Shown: positions 1 to 6,517, counted from the first letter of the stretch. The stretch is DNA of 15,471 nt from JAFGPL01 sp046485045 (GCA_046485045.1 JAWOHT010000147.1:1-15471); one strand, 5' to 3'. Numbers and translations are program-made. The notes: generated by a model not told the origin, from the sequence alone.

Positions 1-149
1 TTGAAAAAGACATTAAAAAAGAAACAAGAGTGAACGAGATGGGGATTACAATCCTCAGATTTGATGACCGTGAAGTGCTTGATGATATTGATAATGTATT
101 GAAAGTGATTGAGGGATATATTGATGAATATGAAAATTCACACCCCTAA
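1..149 (+). CDS. 3' end of DUF559-like (Vsr/endonuclease-fold) protein, partial
   Basis: An open frame entering from the left edge (complete codons from position 3) ends at TAA 147-149. The visible 48 residues include ITILRFDDREVLDDIDNVLK, which fits the C-terminal strand and helix of DUF559 proteins (a beta strand ending in LRF, then an acidic helix with 'VL.I..VL..I'). DUF559 is a small restriction-endonuclease-like fold related to Vsr; its cellular role is poorly known. The catalytic residues would lie upstream of the window and cannot be checked. The last three codons (Ser-His-Pro) and the stop lie inside the first copy of the palindromic repeat described below, so the repeat supplies the C-terminus. 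The assignment rests on a short stretch and is moderately sure. Confidence 0.6.
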   Translation, partial: EKDIKKETRVNEMGITILRFDDREVLDDIDNVLKVIEGYIDEYENSHP

Positions 150-167
150 CCCCTCTCAAGAGGGGAA
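136..167 (+). repeat. Palindromic repeat copy 1 (CCCCTCTCAAGAGGGG core)
   Basis: The unit begins TTCACACCCCTAA and runs into the core CCCCTCTCAAGAGGGG at 150-165, a 6-bp GC-rich stem around TCAA. It overlaps the last codons and stop of the DUF559-like gene. The same unit recurs in this orientation at 394-425 and reversed at 303-369 and 586-638. This looks like a REP-like dispersed palindrome and could fold in RNA. Confidence 0.85.
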
Positions 168-302
168 CTGGTATTGCCCTGGATTGAAAACAAGGCAAGA
201 TTTGAAAAGTATGGTAAATAATATATTTAAATTTCAGGACATAGAAACTGAAACATCCACAAATTATACTACTTACATTAAACCAAATCATTGCCCCTCA
301 GC

Positions 303-369
303 TCCCCTCTTGAGAGGGGCTATCCACCGGCCACTTTCTCCCCTCTTGAGAGGGGATGGGGGTGTGTAA
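303..369 (-). repeat. Palindromic repeat copies 2 and 3 (tandem, reverse orientation)
   Basis: Two CCCCTCTTGAGAGGGG cores at 304-319 and 340-355 are separated by 20 bases. The second is followed by ATGGGGGTGTGTAA, a slightly diverged reverse complement of the CACACCCCTAA flank of copy 1; the first core lacks that flank. The bases between copy 1 and this pair (168-302) contain no gene that I can support. Confidence 0.8.
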
Positions 370-393
370 ATAAAGATTTTATGAAGAAGAAAT

Positions 394-425
394 ATTCACA
401 CCCCTAACCCCTCTCAAGAGGGGAA
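394..425 (+). repeat. Palindromic repeat copy 4
   Basis: It is near-identical to copy 1: the ATTCACACCCCTAA flank followed by the core CCCCTCTCAAGAGGGG at 408-423. Together with copy 3, about 40 bases to its left and in opposite orientation, it forms a larger inverted repeat (340-423). Confidence 0.85.
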
Positions 426-511
426 ATTGAGACATTCTGATTAAATTTTCGGATTATATGAGATGCCGTTAAGATGTCACCGATGAAATTCAAAAATATT
501 GCATAGAAAAT

Positions 512-539
512 CCCTGCAAAAGCTTTAGCTTTTATAGGG
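512..539. other. Imperfect hairpin in intergenic DNA
   Basis: CCCT (512-515) pairs with AGGG (536-539), and AAAAGC (518-523) pairs with GCTTTT (528-533) around a TTTA loop, leaving a two-base internal mismatch. It lies between repeat copies 4 and 5 in a stretch (426-585) with no supportable gene. It has no clear T-tract on either strand, so I do not call it a terminator. Confidence 0.4.
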
Positions 540-585
540 CTTAATTCTGCTTACTGAAGGTAAAAATTTAATCCCTGGTGTCCGA

Positions 586-638
586 TTCCCCTCTTGAGAG
601 AGCCTGTCCCGTTTTAACGGGAGGTTAGGGGTGTGTAA
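586..638 (-). repeat. Palindromic repeat copy 5, interrupted by a second palindrome
   Basis: CCCCTCTTGAGAG (588-600) begins the core, and GGTTAGGGGTGTGTAA (623-638) is the reverse-orientation flank. Between them lies an extra segment holding another inverted repeat, TCCCGTT (607-613) and AACGGGA (616-622). This is a variant unit with a nested hairpin. The following 639-760 shows no gene or recognisable element. Confidence 0.75.
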
Positions 639-760
639 TTAACAATTTTATAAAACAAAAATTCAATTCATTCCATTCAATCCCCTCCTGAAATCCCTGG
701 TCCTCAACCTGCGCAACAAATCTACAAAATCAGGCATTGTGCTGTTGTATTCATCCCGCC

Positions 761-800
761 AAAAACAAAGGCGCCAGAAAATCATTTCTCCGGCACCTTT
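761..800 (-). terminator. Rho-independent terminator of the sugar kinase gene
   Basis: Read on the minus strand, AAAGG (complement of 796-800) and CCTTT (complement of 767-771) close a stem that continues with GCC/GGC and AGAAA/TTTCT pairings with small mismatches. The stem is followed by a T-rich run, TTTGTTTTT, down to position 761. It lies 28 bases beyond the kinase stop codon, as expected for that gene's terminator. Confidence 0.75.
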
Positions 801-827
801 CAGTCTTTGTTTTATATCAAATCAGGT

Positions 828-1907
828 TTATCTCTTTACCCGTGCATTCCCTTTCCAGATGCTCCAAACCTGGTCTTCATCTGCAGGCTGTGCATAATCG
901 GTAAGGAAAGTGGTGGCCAGCGCCCCGCTTGCCCAGCCGAACTGGATCCACTTTTCTGCGTCCCAGCCTTTAAGAACTGCATACAACATTCCACCTACAA
1001 AACCATCTCCGCCGCCGATACGGTCAAGCACCGTAATCTCGCGCGGTTCAACCACATGCCAGTTATTGCCTTCGAGCATAATGGCGCCCCAAAGGTGGCT
1101 GTTGGTGCTAATTACCTGGCGCAACGTGGTAGCGAATACCGATGCATTGGGATACGCCTTTTTCACCCTTCCTATCATCTCTTTAAAACTTTCAATTTTC
1201 GACGCGAGGTCTTTGCCTCCTTCTTCAGGGCCTTCGATACCAAGGCAGAGTTGAAAATCCTCTTCATTTCCAACCAGTATATCAGAAACACCGGCTATTT
1301 CTTTGAAAATGCCGTGCAACTCCTTTTCACGGTTTTTCCAGAAGGTGGCACGATAGTTCAGGTCAAAGGATATTCGTGTGCCATGTTTTTTTGCTGCCCT
1401 GGCAAGTTCAAGGCAGAAATTACCTGTGTCGGGAGACAGGGCTGCAATAAGTCCCGAAAGGTGAACGATCTGAACACCTTCTTTACCGAATATCCTTTCA
1501 AGATCAAAGTCCTTAACATTTAAAGTCCTTCCAACCTCACCGGCCCGGTCGTTCTGAACACGCGGTCCACGACTGCCATAACCGCTGTCGGCAATATTGA
1601 ACTGGTGACGGTAACCCCATGGCCCCCCCTGCTCTACCTCTGTTCCTTCGTAAGCGATGTGCCTTCCTGCCAGATTATCTTTAATGAACCTTGCAATAGG
1701 ACTGTCTTTCACAAATGTGGTAAGCACTTTCACAGGAAGACCCAGGTATGATGAAATACTTGCAACATTGGTCTCGGCGCTGGTAGCCTGCATTGTAAAG
1801 GTATCGCTGCTGTGCACAGGTTGCCCGTTGGCCGGGGTAATACGTACGCCCATACTGGTAGGCACAATTAACGAGCAGGTAAAATCTTTCTTTAGTTCAA
1901 TTTTCAT
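828..1907 (-). CDS. PfkB-family sugar kinase, probably 2-dehydro-3-deoxygluconokinase type
   Basis: This 359-residue cytosolic protein has the ribokinase/PfkB fold. The family's C-terminal signature is visible as DRIGGGDGF (about residues 295-303), with Asp301 in the position of the catalytic base. FDLNYR (181-186) and VGNEEDF (212-218) are typical of KDG-kinase-like members. The expected role is ATP-dependent phosphorylation of a sugar acid such as 2-keto-3-deoxygluconate in pectin or uronate breakdown, but the substrate cannot be read from the sequence; fructokinase-like activity is the alternative. Length is a little above the usual 310-345. No aldolase or uronate gene adjoins it in the window. 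It is transcribed away from the outer-membrane gene and has its own terminator, so it looks monocistronic and unrelated to nitrogen fixation. Confidence 0.85.
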   Translation of the reverse strand: MKIELKKDFTCSLIVPTSMGVRITPANGQPVHSSDTFTMQATSAETNVASISSYLGLPVKVLTTFVKDSPIARFIKDNLAGRHIAYEGTEVEQGGPWGYRHQFNIADSGYGSRGPRVQNDRAGEVGRTLNVKDFDLERIFGKEGVQIVHLSGLIAALSPDTGNFCLELARAAKKHGTRISFDLNYRATFWKNREKELHGIFKEIAGVSDILVGNEEDFQLCLGIEGPEEGGKDLASKIESFKEMIGRVKKAYPNASVFATTLRQVISTNSHLWGAIMLEGNNWHVVEPREITVLDRIGGGDGFVGGMLYAVLKGWDAEKWIQFGWASGALATTFLTDYAQPADEDQVWSIWKGNARVKR

Positions 1908-1962
1908 AATGTTATGTTTTTATTATTAAATAGATTTATAAACAGTGATTTTCGATGTCTGG

Positions 1963-1970
1963 CAAAGTTA
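1963..1970 (-). promoter_or_regulatory. Bacteroidota-type -7 box of the sugar kinase gene
   Basis: The minus strand reads TAACTTTG, an exact match to the TAnnTTTG -7 consensus of the Bacteroidota primary sigma factor. It lies about 55 bases upstream of the kinase ATG, giving a plausible leader of roughly 50 bases. No convincing TTTG -33 element was found, so the call is moderate. Confidence 0.5.
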
Positions 1971-2102
1971 AAAAATAAATAAATCGTAATTTGAATAAAA
2001 ATGACACATCACATTTCAAGCTTTTAAAAAAAAAAAATTATAATATTGAACTTGAAATGCTCTTTTGATTAAAACTGTTTTTTAAGGGAGTAACCTGAAA
2101 AT

Positions 2103-2147
2103 CCTTAAAAGAGTAAGGGGTGCACGCCAAAAAACCTTAAGAGTAGG
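2103..2147 (+). promoter_or_regulatory. Leader region of the outer-membrane protein gene with a small hairpin and partial direct repeat
   Basis: CCTTA and TAAGG (2103-2107 and 2114-2118) can form a hairpin around AAAGAG. A shortened copy, CCTTAAGAGTAGG, follows at 2135-2147, 21 bases before the ATG. Both would lie in the 5' leader. The 261-bp divergent gap 1908-2168 holds no gene; it must carry promoters for both flanking genes, and I found no exact TAnnTTTG on the plus strand. Confidence 0.3.
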
Positions 2148-2168
2148 CAAAACTAAAACTAACTTACC

Positions 2169-2825
2169 ATGAAAAAATTAATCTTTCTTTCCATTTTGCT
2201 TGTGGGGATGACTTCATTTTGTCTCAATGCCCAGTTGTTTGTAGGAGGCAATATCGGACTGAACACTTCAGGGGGAAAAACTGATAATGACGGTGAAGTT
2301 GACAAAGGCACTAAGACCCTTGGGGTAGACATTAACCCGATGTTTGGTTATTATCTGAATGAAAATATGGCGGCAGGGTTTAAACTCATCCTTTCGATGG
2401 ACAGGACCGTTACCCCTCCTTATTTTGAAGATGGTGACGAGACAATCTATACTGTATCTTCATTTGGCCTTGCGCCTTTCCTTCGCTATCATTTTATCAG
2501 ATTTGGCAAGTTTTCGGTATTCGGACAGGGGCAGTTAAGCGTGGTGTTTGGTTCGGGAAAAACAAAAATCGGGGATAACACCAATGAAGACCCAAAGGTT
2601 ACGTCAATTGGTATTAGTGTATTTCCCGGTTTATCGTTTGATATCAGCGATAATTTTTCACTCGAAACCAGCCTTAATGCATTTGGTTTAGGATACAGTA
2701 TCAGCCAAACAAATAATGAAAATACAAATATTAAAACAACAAACAGTTCAGGATATTTAGGACTGAACCTTGATAACATTAAAACACTTGGTTCAATAAC
2801 CGTGGGTGCGATTTACCGGTTCTGA
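2169..2825 (+). CDS. Outer-membrane beta-barrel family protein
   Basis: This 218-residue protein begins with a signal peptide: MKK, a hydrophobic stretch to about residue 17, and a likely signal peptidase I site after LNA (residue 21, before Gln22). The mature part alternates polar and hydrophobic residues with aromatic girdle residues (GYYLNENMAAGFKLILS, PFLRYHFI, GYLGLNL) and ends in IYRF with a terminal Phe, the usual BAM recognition signature. It resembles the short OmpW/OmpX-like 'outer membrane beta-barrel' families common in Bacteroidota, probably 8 strands. Cys18 is not in a lipobox context. No function can be assigned. It is flanked by a divergent kinase and a convergent nifA and appears to be a single-gene unit with its own terminator. 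Confidence 0.8.
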   Translation: MKKLIFLSILLVGMTSFCLNAQLFVGGNIGLNTSGGKTDNDGEVDKGTKTLGVDINPMFGYYLNENMAAGFKLILSMDRTVTPPYFEDGDETIYTVSSFGLAPFLRYHFIRFGKFSVFGQGQLSVVFGSGKTKIGDNTNEDPKVTSIGISVFPGLSFDISDNFSLETSLNAFGLGYSISQTNNENTNIKTTNSSGYLGLNLDNIKTLGSITVGAIYRF

Positions 2826-2853
2826 AAACGGCCCTCAATTTCAAACACATTAG

Positions 2854-2903
2854 AAAAATCAACCTGTTTTACCCTGAATCTCCTAAGGGACAGGTTGATT
2901 TTT
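2854..2903. terminator. Strong, probably bidirectional terminator between the outer-membrane gene and nifA
   Basis: AAAAATCAACCTGT (2854-2867) is perfectly complementary to ACAGGTTGATTTTT (2890-2903), a 14-bp stem. The 22-base loop holds a further CCCT/AGGG pairing (2872-2875 and 2886-2889). The stem ends in A/T runs, so each strand reads into a T-run. It lies 29 bases after the outer-membrane gene stop and 55 bases beyond the nifA stop on the other strand, fitting a shared terminator for convergent genes. Confidence 0.85.
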
Positions 2904-2958
2904 CTGCTTTCTCCCTTTAGGGCATGGGGTGAAAAAAGCAGAAAAATCATTAAATAAG

Positions 2959-4548
2959 TTATGGTTCATTAACCTGTGGTATTATTCTTTTATATTTTTT
3001 TATATCAATTCTGTATTTTTCAATGCGCAGCCCCAGTATTCTGGAAGTAATACCCAGTTTTTCCGCTGATTTGGTAATGTTCCCCCTGTTGTTTGTAAGT
3101 GTGTCAATAATAAGCTGCTTTTCGACTCTTTCAAGAATTTGTTCCAGATTACCCTTAAGTTCAGTATTCGAAGATTTTGCTGTTTGTAAAGTCGGGGGAA
3201 GGTTATTTGAACGGATAGCACCATCTTTGCTAAGAATTGCAGCCCGTTCAATGCAGTTTTCAAGTTCCCTGATATTGCCTGGCCAATGATATATCATCAG
3301 CATATCCAATGCCGATGATGAAATCCTTTTTATCTGGGTATTATTTTGAATATTACATTTCTCAATAAAATGATCAACGAGCAGTGGTATATCACTTATG
3401 CGCTCTCTCAATGGAGGGATATAAAGCGGGAAAACATTAATCCTGTAGTAAAGGTCTTCCCTAAAAGTCCCGTTTCTAATCAATTCTTCAAGGTTTCTGT
3501 TGGTAGCCGCAATTATCCTGACATCAGTTTTAATGGTTTTTGTTCCTCCCAGCCTCTCGAATTCCCGCTCCTGAATGACCCTCAATAATTTCACCTGCAC
3601 ATTAAGGGGCAAATCCCCAATCTCATCTAAAAAAATAGTGCCTTTGTCAGCCAATTCAAATCTTCCCTTATGCATACTTTCTGCACCAGTAAAAGCCCCC
3701 TTCTCATATCCGAAAAGTTCGCTCTCAATAAGGCTCTCTGGCAAAGCAGAGCAATTAACCTTAATTAAACCTCCTTTAGCCCTTCTGCTGTTTTTATGTA
3801 TTGCAGCTGCAATCAACTCCTTTCCGACACCACTTTCACCTCTGATCAGCACCGTGGCATTTGTTGCAGAAACACTTTCAATAAGATCGAATAGCTCACG
3901 GATTTTTGAAGAATTTCCAACAAGATTTGGCGGTTTGAACCCTTCTTTCAGGGCATTCTTCAACTTTTCATTCTGAAATTTCAACCGCTCTATTTCTTCA
4001 ATCCTGTCTTGTCTTGCCTTCACCGATTGTGCTATCATTGAGCCTATCACATTCAATAATCTCAAAGTTTCATTAGCATTGACTTTTTCATCAAATATTG
4101 TAATAATGCTTAAGGTTCCGAGAATTTCGCTGTCAACTTTAATAGGTACACAAATAAAGGAGTAGTCCCGGTTATCCTTTGTTTTACGCCTCATACCGGT
4201 TTTATTCAAAAACCTCATGTCACTGCTTATCTTATCAATATATACTGAATCACCAGTTTTAACAACCTCACCGGTAATACCTTCACCTATCAGATATTTT
4301 CCTTTTTCCAAAGCTTCGTTGCTTAAACCATAACCTGCCTCCAATAATATTTTTGAGTTTTCACGGTTTAAAATCGACAAAAGCGATCGTTCCGCATTGA
4401 GATATTTGGCAATCAGTTCCATAATCGGAGTCAGTACTTCCCTGATAAACCTGCTGTTATTTATCATACGGCTTATTTCAAACAGCAGGGGAAGTTCTGT
4501 GTCCCCATAGCATACTTTATCAAAACGTTCGCAATATTTTAATTTCAT
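2959..4548 (-). CDS. nifA: NifA, sigma54-dependent activator of nif genes
   Basis: This 529-residue enhancer-binding protein has an N-terminal GAF domain (about 20-180), a coiled linker rich in Glu/Lys (180-205), a sigma54-interacting AAA+ domain (about 208-440) and a C-terminal Fis-type HTH (about 480-512). Walker A is GESGVGKE (237-244), the sigma54-contact loop is GAFTGA (284-289), and Walker B is GTIFLDEIGD (303-312). It is divergent from nifH, the usual place for the operon's own activator. The linker after the AAA+ domain (440-480) has no cysteine, so the C-X4-C motif of oxygen-sensitive rhizobial NifA is absent, and no nifL is in the window. Cys6 and Cys13 near the N-terminus form a C-X6-C pair of unknown meaning. 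A different NtrC-family activator cannot be wholly excluded, but context supports NifA. Confidence 0.88.
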   Translation of the reverse strand: MKLKYCERFDKVCYGDTELPLLFEISRMINNSRFIREVLTPIMELIAKYLNAERSLLSILNRENSKILLEAGYGLSNEALEKGKYLIGEGITGEVVKTGDSVYIDKISSDMRFLNKTGMRRKTKDNRDYSFICVPIKVDSEILGTLSIITIFDEKVNANETLRLLNVIGSMIAQSVKARQDRIEEIERLKFQNEKLKNALKEGFKPPNLVGNSSKIRELFDLIESVSATNATVLIRGESGVGKELIAAAIHKNSRRAKGGLIKVNCSALPESLIESELFGYEKGAFTGAESMHKGRFELADKGTIFLDEIGDLPLNVQVKLLRVIQEREFERLGGTKTIKTDVRIIAATNRNLEELIRNGTFREDLYYRINVFPLYIPPLRERISDIPLLVDHFIEKCNIQNNTQIKRISSSALDMLMIYHWPGNIRELENCIERAAILSKDGAIRSNNLPPTLQTAKSSNTELKGNLEQILERVEKQLIIDTLTNNRGNITKSAEKLGITSRILGLRIEKYRIDIKKYKRIIPQVNEP

Positions 4549-4570
4549 TATTAAATGCTCTTTTTTTTAA

Positions 4571-4578
4571 CAAAAATA
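4571..4578 (-). promoter_or_regulatory. Candidate -7 box for nifA
   Basis: The minus strand reads TATTTTTG, matching TAnnTTTG, 22 bases upstream of the nifA ATG. This would give a short leader of roughly 15 bases. No clear -33 element is seen, and in such AT-rich DNA a chance match is possible. Confidence 0.35.
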
Positions 4579-4639
4579 GTATTTTATATATTACCTTTTA
4601 ATTTGAACCCCCTTTTTTTAATTACGAAATCTGTTTTTT

Positions 4640-4653
4640 CTACATTTTTGTAG
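4640..4653. promoter_or_regulatory. Dyad 1 in the nifA-nifH intergenic region
   Basis: CTACA (4640-4644), TTTT, TGTAG (4649-4653) is a perfect 5-bp inverted repeat with a 4-base spacer, followed by another G. It shares TACA-N4-TGTAGG with the element at 4735-4748. It is a plausible operator for NifA or another dimeric regulator, but it is not the classical TGT-N10-ACA site. Confidence 0.45.
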
Positions 4654-4734
4654 GTTAATACCCCAATAATAGCATACATTATATCATAATAATTATGTTA
4701 TTTACTATAAACCACCTAAATAGAAGTTTAATCA

Positions 4735-4748
4735 TACAAAAATGTAGG
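4735..4748. promoter_or_regulatory. Dyad 2 in the nifA-nifH intergenic region
   Basis: TACA (4735-4738), AAAA, TGTA (4743-4746), then GG, repeats dyad 1. The two centres are 94 bases apart, close to nine helical turns, which would put both on the same DNA face. It lies about 150 bases upstream of the possible -24 element before nifH, within range for an upstream activator site. Confidence 0.45.
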
Positions 4749-4886
4749 ATTTGGAAAACAAATTACATTAATGTTGGATAATTCTTATACCATTATAATA
4801 ACCTATTAAAATTATCGCTGGTTAATTGTCTATATTACTGTAAAATACAAAATTATTTGCCCGGAATTGGAAATAAGTACCGCTGC

Positions 4887-4903
4887 TTTGGCATAATTAG
4901 TGG
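4887..4903 (+). promoter_or_regulatory. Weak sigma54-like promoter candidate for nifH
   Basis: TTTGGCA (4887-4893) is a good -24 half (consensus TTGGCAC). At the required 12-base offset the sequence is GTGG rather than TTGC, so the -12 half keeps only part of the consensus. A second weak candidate, ATTGG at 4866-4870 with CGC at 4881-4883, has spacing one base too long. No TAnnTTTG box was seen upstream of nifH, so sigma54 control remains the best guess by context. Confidence 0.3.
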
Positions 4904-4922
4904 AATTGCGTATTCAGCAATT
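4904..4922 (+). other. Stem-loop immediately upstream of nifH
   Basis: AATTGC (4904-4909) and GCAATT (4917-4922) form a perfect 6-bp stem around a 7-base loop, ending 20 bases before the nifH ATG. If transcribed it could protect the 5' end of the message. If the weak sigma54 start is right, only part of it would be in the RNA, so it might instead be a DNA operator. Confidence 0.35.
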
Positions 4923-4942
4923 AACAGAAAAATTTTAAAATT

Positions 4943-5767
4943 ATGAGAAAAGTAGCAATTTATGGTAAAGGAGGTATCGGAAAATCCACAACCACGCAGA
5001 ACACGGTAGCCGGGCTTGCCGAGATGGGGAAAAAAGTGATGGTTGTGGGCTGCGATCCCAAAGCCGATTCAACAAGGCTATTACTTGGGGGATTGGCACA
5101 AAAAACAGTTCTTGATACCCTTCGCGAAGAGGGCGAAGATTTAGAGCTGGATGATGTAATGAAAATTGGGTTTAGGAGCATCAATTGTGTGGAATCGGGC
5201 GGTCCCGAGCCCGGGGTTGGTTGTGCCGGCAGGGGTATCATTACATCAATCAACCTGTTAGAACAGCTTGGGGCATACGATTCCGAAAAAGAGCTTGATT
5301 ATGTGTTCTATGATGTTCTTGGTGATGTTGTTTGTGGTGGTTTTGCCATGCCTATACGTGATGGTAAAGCTGAAGAGATTTACATTGTATGCTCGGGCGA
5401 AATGATGGCGATGTATGCAGCAAACAATATATGCAAAGGTATTGTGAAGTTTGCCGAAGGAGGCAATGTGCGTTTGGGAGGCTTAATCTGTAACAGCCGT
5501 AATGTTGATAATGAAATGGCAATGATCGAGGAATTTGCCAAAAGGTTAGGGACCCAGATGATACATTTTGTGCCCAGGGACAATATGGTGCAGAAAGCTG
5601 AGATCAACAGGAAAACTGTGATTGATTTTGACTCTTCTCACCCTCAGGCTAATGAATACAGGAGCCTGGCGAGAAAAATAGATGGAAACAAGATATTTGT
5701 TATTCCTAAGCCTTTATATATCAATGAACTTGAAGAGTTACTATTAACATTTGGAGTATTAAACTAA
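4943..5767 (+). CDS. nifH: NifH, nitrogenase iron protein (dinitrogenase reductase)
   Basis: This 274-residue protein binds MgATP and a [4Fe-4S] cluster across its homodimer and passes electrons to NifDK. The P-loop GKGGIGKST (8-16) is intact. Cys94 in GVGCAGRGI and Cys131 in DVVCGGFAMP are the cluster ligands. Arg97 is the residue ADP-ribosylated by DraT in some species; no draT or draG is visible here. Switch I (DPKADSTRLLL, from residue 38) and switch II (DVLGDVV, 124-130) are normal. Length is at the short end of the family (270-300), as usual in anaerobes. It opens the operon, preceded by the 394-bp divergent region, and is followed 19 bases later by nifI1. Confidence 0.98.
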   Translation: MRKVAIYGKGGIGKSTTTQNTVAGLAEMGKKVMVVGCDPKADSTRLLLGGLAQKTVLDTLREEGEDLELDDVMKIGFRSINCVESGGPEPGVGCAGRGIITSINLLEQLGAYDSEKELDYVFYDVLGDVVCGGFAMPIRDGKAEEIYIVCSGEMMAMYAANNICKGIVKFAEGGNVRLGGLICNSRNVDNEMAMIEEFAKRLGTQMIHFVPRDNMVQKAEINRKTVIDFDSSHPQANEYRSLARKIDGNKIFVIPKPLYINELEELLLTFGVLN

Positions 5768-5771
5768 AAAG

Positions 5772-5778
5772 AAAGGAG
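5772..5778 (+). promoter_or_regulatory. Shine-Dalgarno site of nifI1
   Basis: AAAGGAG lies 8 bases before the ATG at 5787. A decoy ATG at 5782 opens only a four-codon frame, so the spacing supports 5787 as the start. SD sites are uncommon in Bacteroidota, so this one stands out. Confidence 0.6.
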
Positions 5779-5786
5779 TACATGGC

Positions 5787-6113
5787 ATGCTATTAATCAG
5801 AGCGATTGTAAGGCCCGAAAAATCTACAGTAGTAATGAAAGCGCTTTTTGAAGCCGGTTTTCCTGCGGTTACCAAGGTTGCCGTCTTTGGAAGGGGCAAG
5901 CAGCGGGGGCTAAAGGTTGGTAATGTTACCTACGATGAATTGCCAAAAGAGCTACTGCTTATTGGTATTAATGACAGAGACAAGGAGTTTGTTATCACTA
6001 CAATAATAGATGCGGCAAGGTCAGGTGAAAAAGGCCAGTTTGGCGATGGTAAAATTTTCGTTACGCCAATCCTTGAAACATATACTATCTCAAATGGAAC
6101 GAAACAGGTTTAA
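5787..6113 (+). CDS. nifI1: NifI1, PII-like nitrogenase regulator
   Basis: This 108-residue GlnB-family protein has the ferredoxin-like PII fold. The T-loop region runs from GRGKQRGL (about 35-42) to ELPKELL (51-57), and the B-loop signature GDGKIFVTPI is at 86-95. Its place directly after nifH, paired with nifI2 and followed by nifD, is diagnostic of NifI1 (GlnB1) rather than a general GlnB or GlnK. In methanogens NifI1 and NifI2 form a complex that binds NifDK and blocks NifH access when ammonium is present, an inhibition relieved by 2-oxoglutarate and ATP. The T-loop differs from the uridylylated GlnB motif, so control by GlnD is not expected. It should be translated together with nifI2, 12 bases downstream. 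Confidence 0.95.
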   Translation: MLLIRAIVRPEKSTVVMKALFEAGFPAVTKVAVFGRGKQRGLKVGNVTYDELPKELLLIGINDRDKEFVITTIIDAARSGEKGQFGDGKIFVTPILETYTISNGTKQV

Positions 6114-6125
6114 ATAGAGAATATT

Positions 6126-6506
6126 ATGAAACACATTCTGGCAATAATACGAATTACAAAAATGAATGAAACCAAGCTGGCCCTTGAAGAAGCCGGGCTG
6201 CCATCTTTCACTGCCCTGGGTGTATTGGGACGTGGCATGGGACGCGGTCTTGGCCCCAACTACCAGAAAATAATTGATAATCCGGCAAATAAAGAGATGC
6301 TCTCACAACTCGGCCCCGAACCCCGGTTAAAGTCGAAAAGAATGATCATGCTGATCGTTCCCGATGACAAGAAAGATATTGCTGTAGAAACCATCATCAA
6401 AACGAATCAATCAGGAAATAGCGGTGATGGAAAAATCTTTGTGGTTGATACATTAGACTCGATCCGCATTCGCAATGGTGAGAGAGGAGACTTAACATTA
6501 GACTAA
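6126..6506 (+). CDS. nifI2: NifI2, PII-like nitrogenase regulator
   Basis: This 126-residue PII-family protein is longer than NifI1 because of an extended T-loop (about 36-72, from GRGMGRGLG to LGPEPRLKSKRM), the usual mark of NifI2 (GlnB2). The B-loop GDGKIFVV is at 100-107. It is expected to hetero-oligomerise with NifI1 and dock on NifDK through the T-loops. The start is preceded by AT-rich sequence without an SD motif, unlike its neighbours on both sides. It ends in the acidic tail GDLTLD, and its stop codon lies directly before the nifD ribosome-binding site, which suggests coupled translation. Confidence 0.95.
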   Translation: MKHILAIIRITKMNETKLALEEAGLPSFTALGVLGRGMGRGLGPNYQKIIDNPANKEMLSQLGPEPRLKSKRMIMLIVPDDKKDIAVETIIKTNQSGNSGDGKIFVVDTLDSIRIRNGERGDLTLD

Positions 6507-6517
6507 AAGGAGGTGAT
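6507..6517 (+). promoter_or_regulatory. Near-perfect Shine-Dalgarno site deciding the nifD start
   Basis: AAGGAGGTGAT is the full complement of the usual 16S rRNA 3' end (ATCACCTCCTT). It ends one base before the ATG at 6519, with AGGAGG 5 bases from that ATG. A longer frame from GTG 6513 would start inside this site, so ATG 6519 is the likely start. Confidence 0.75.

Noticed and set aside
109..369. An 86-codon plus-strand frame rich in PLLRG and TPNPSQEG-type repeats
   Set aside because: The peptide is only the translation of the palindromic repeats and intervening AT-rich DNA; nothing in it looks like a protein domain.
512..539. Rho-independent terminator
   Set aside because: The hairpin lacks a T-tract on either side and has an internal mismatch, so it is listed only as a hairpin.
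136..638. A CRISPR array
   Set aside because: Repeat copies are unevenly spaced, occur in both orientations, and vary in length; no regular spacers or cas genes are present.
807..1523. A 238-codon open frame on the plus strand across the sugar kinase gene
   Set aside because: It is antisense to a clear PfkB kinase, its translation has no recognisable motif, and it overlaps the kinase terminator. It is a shadow frame.
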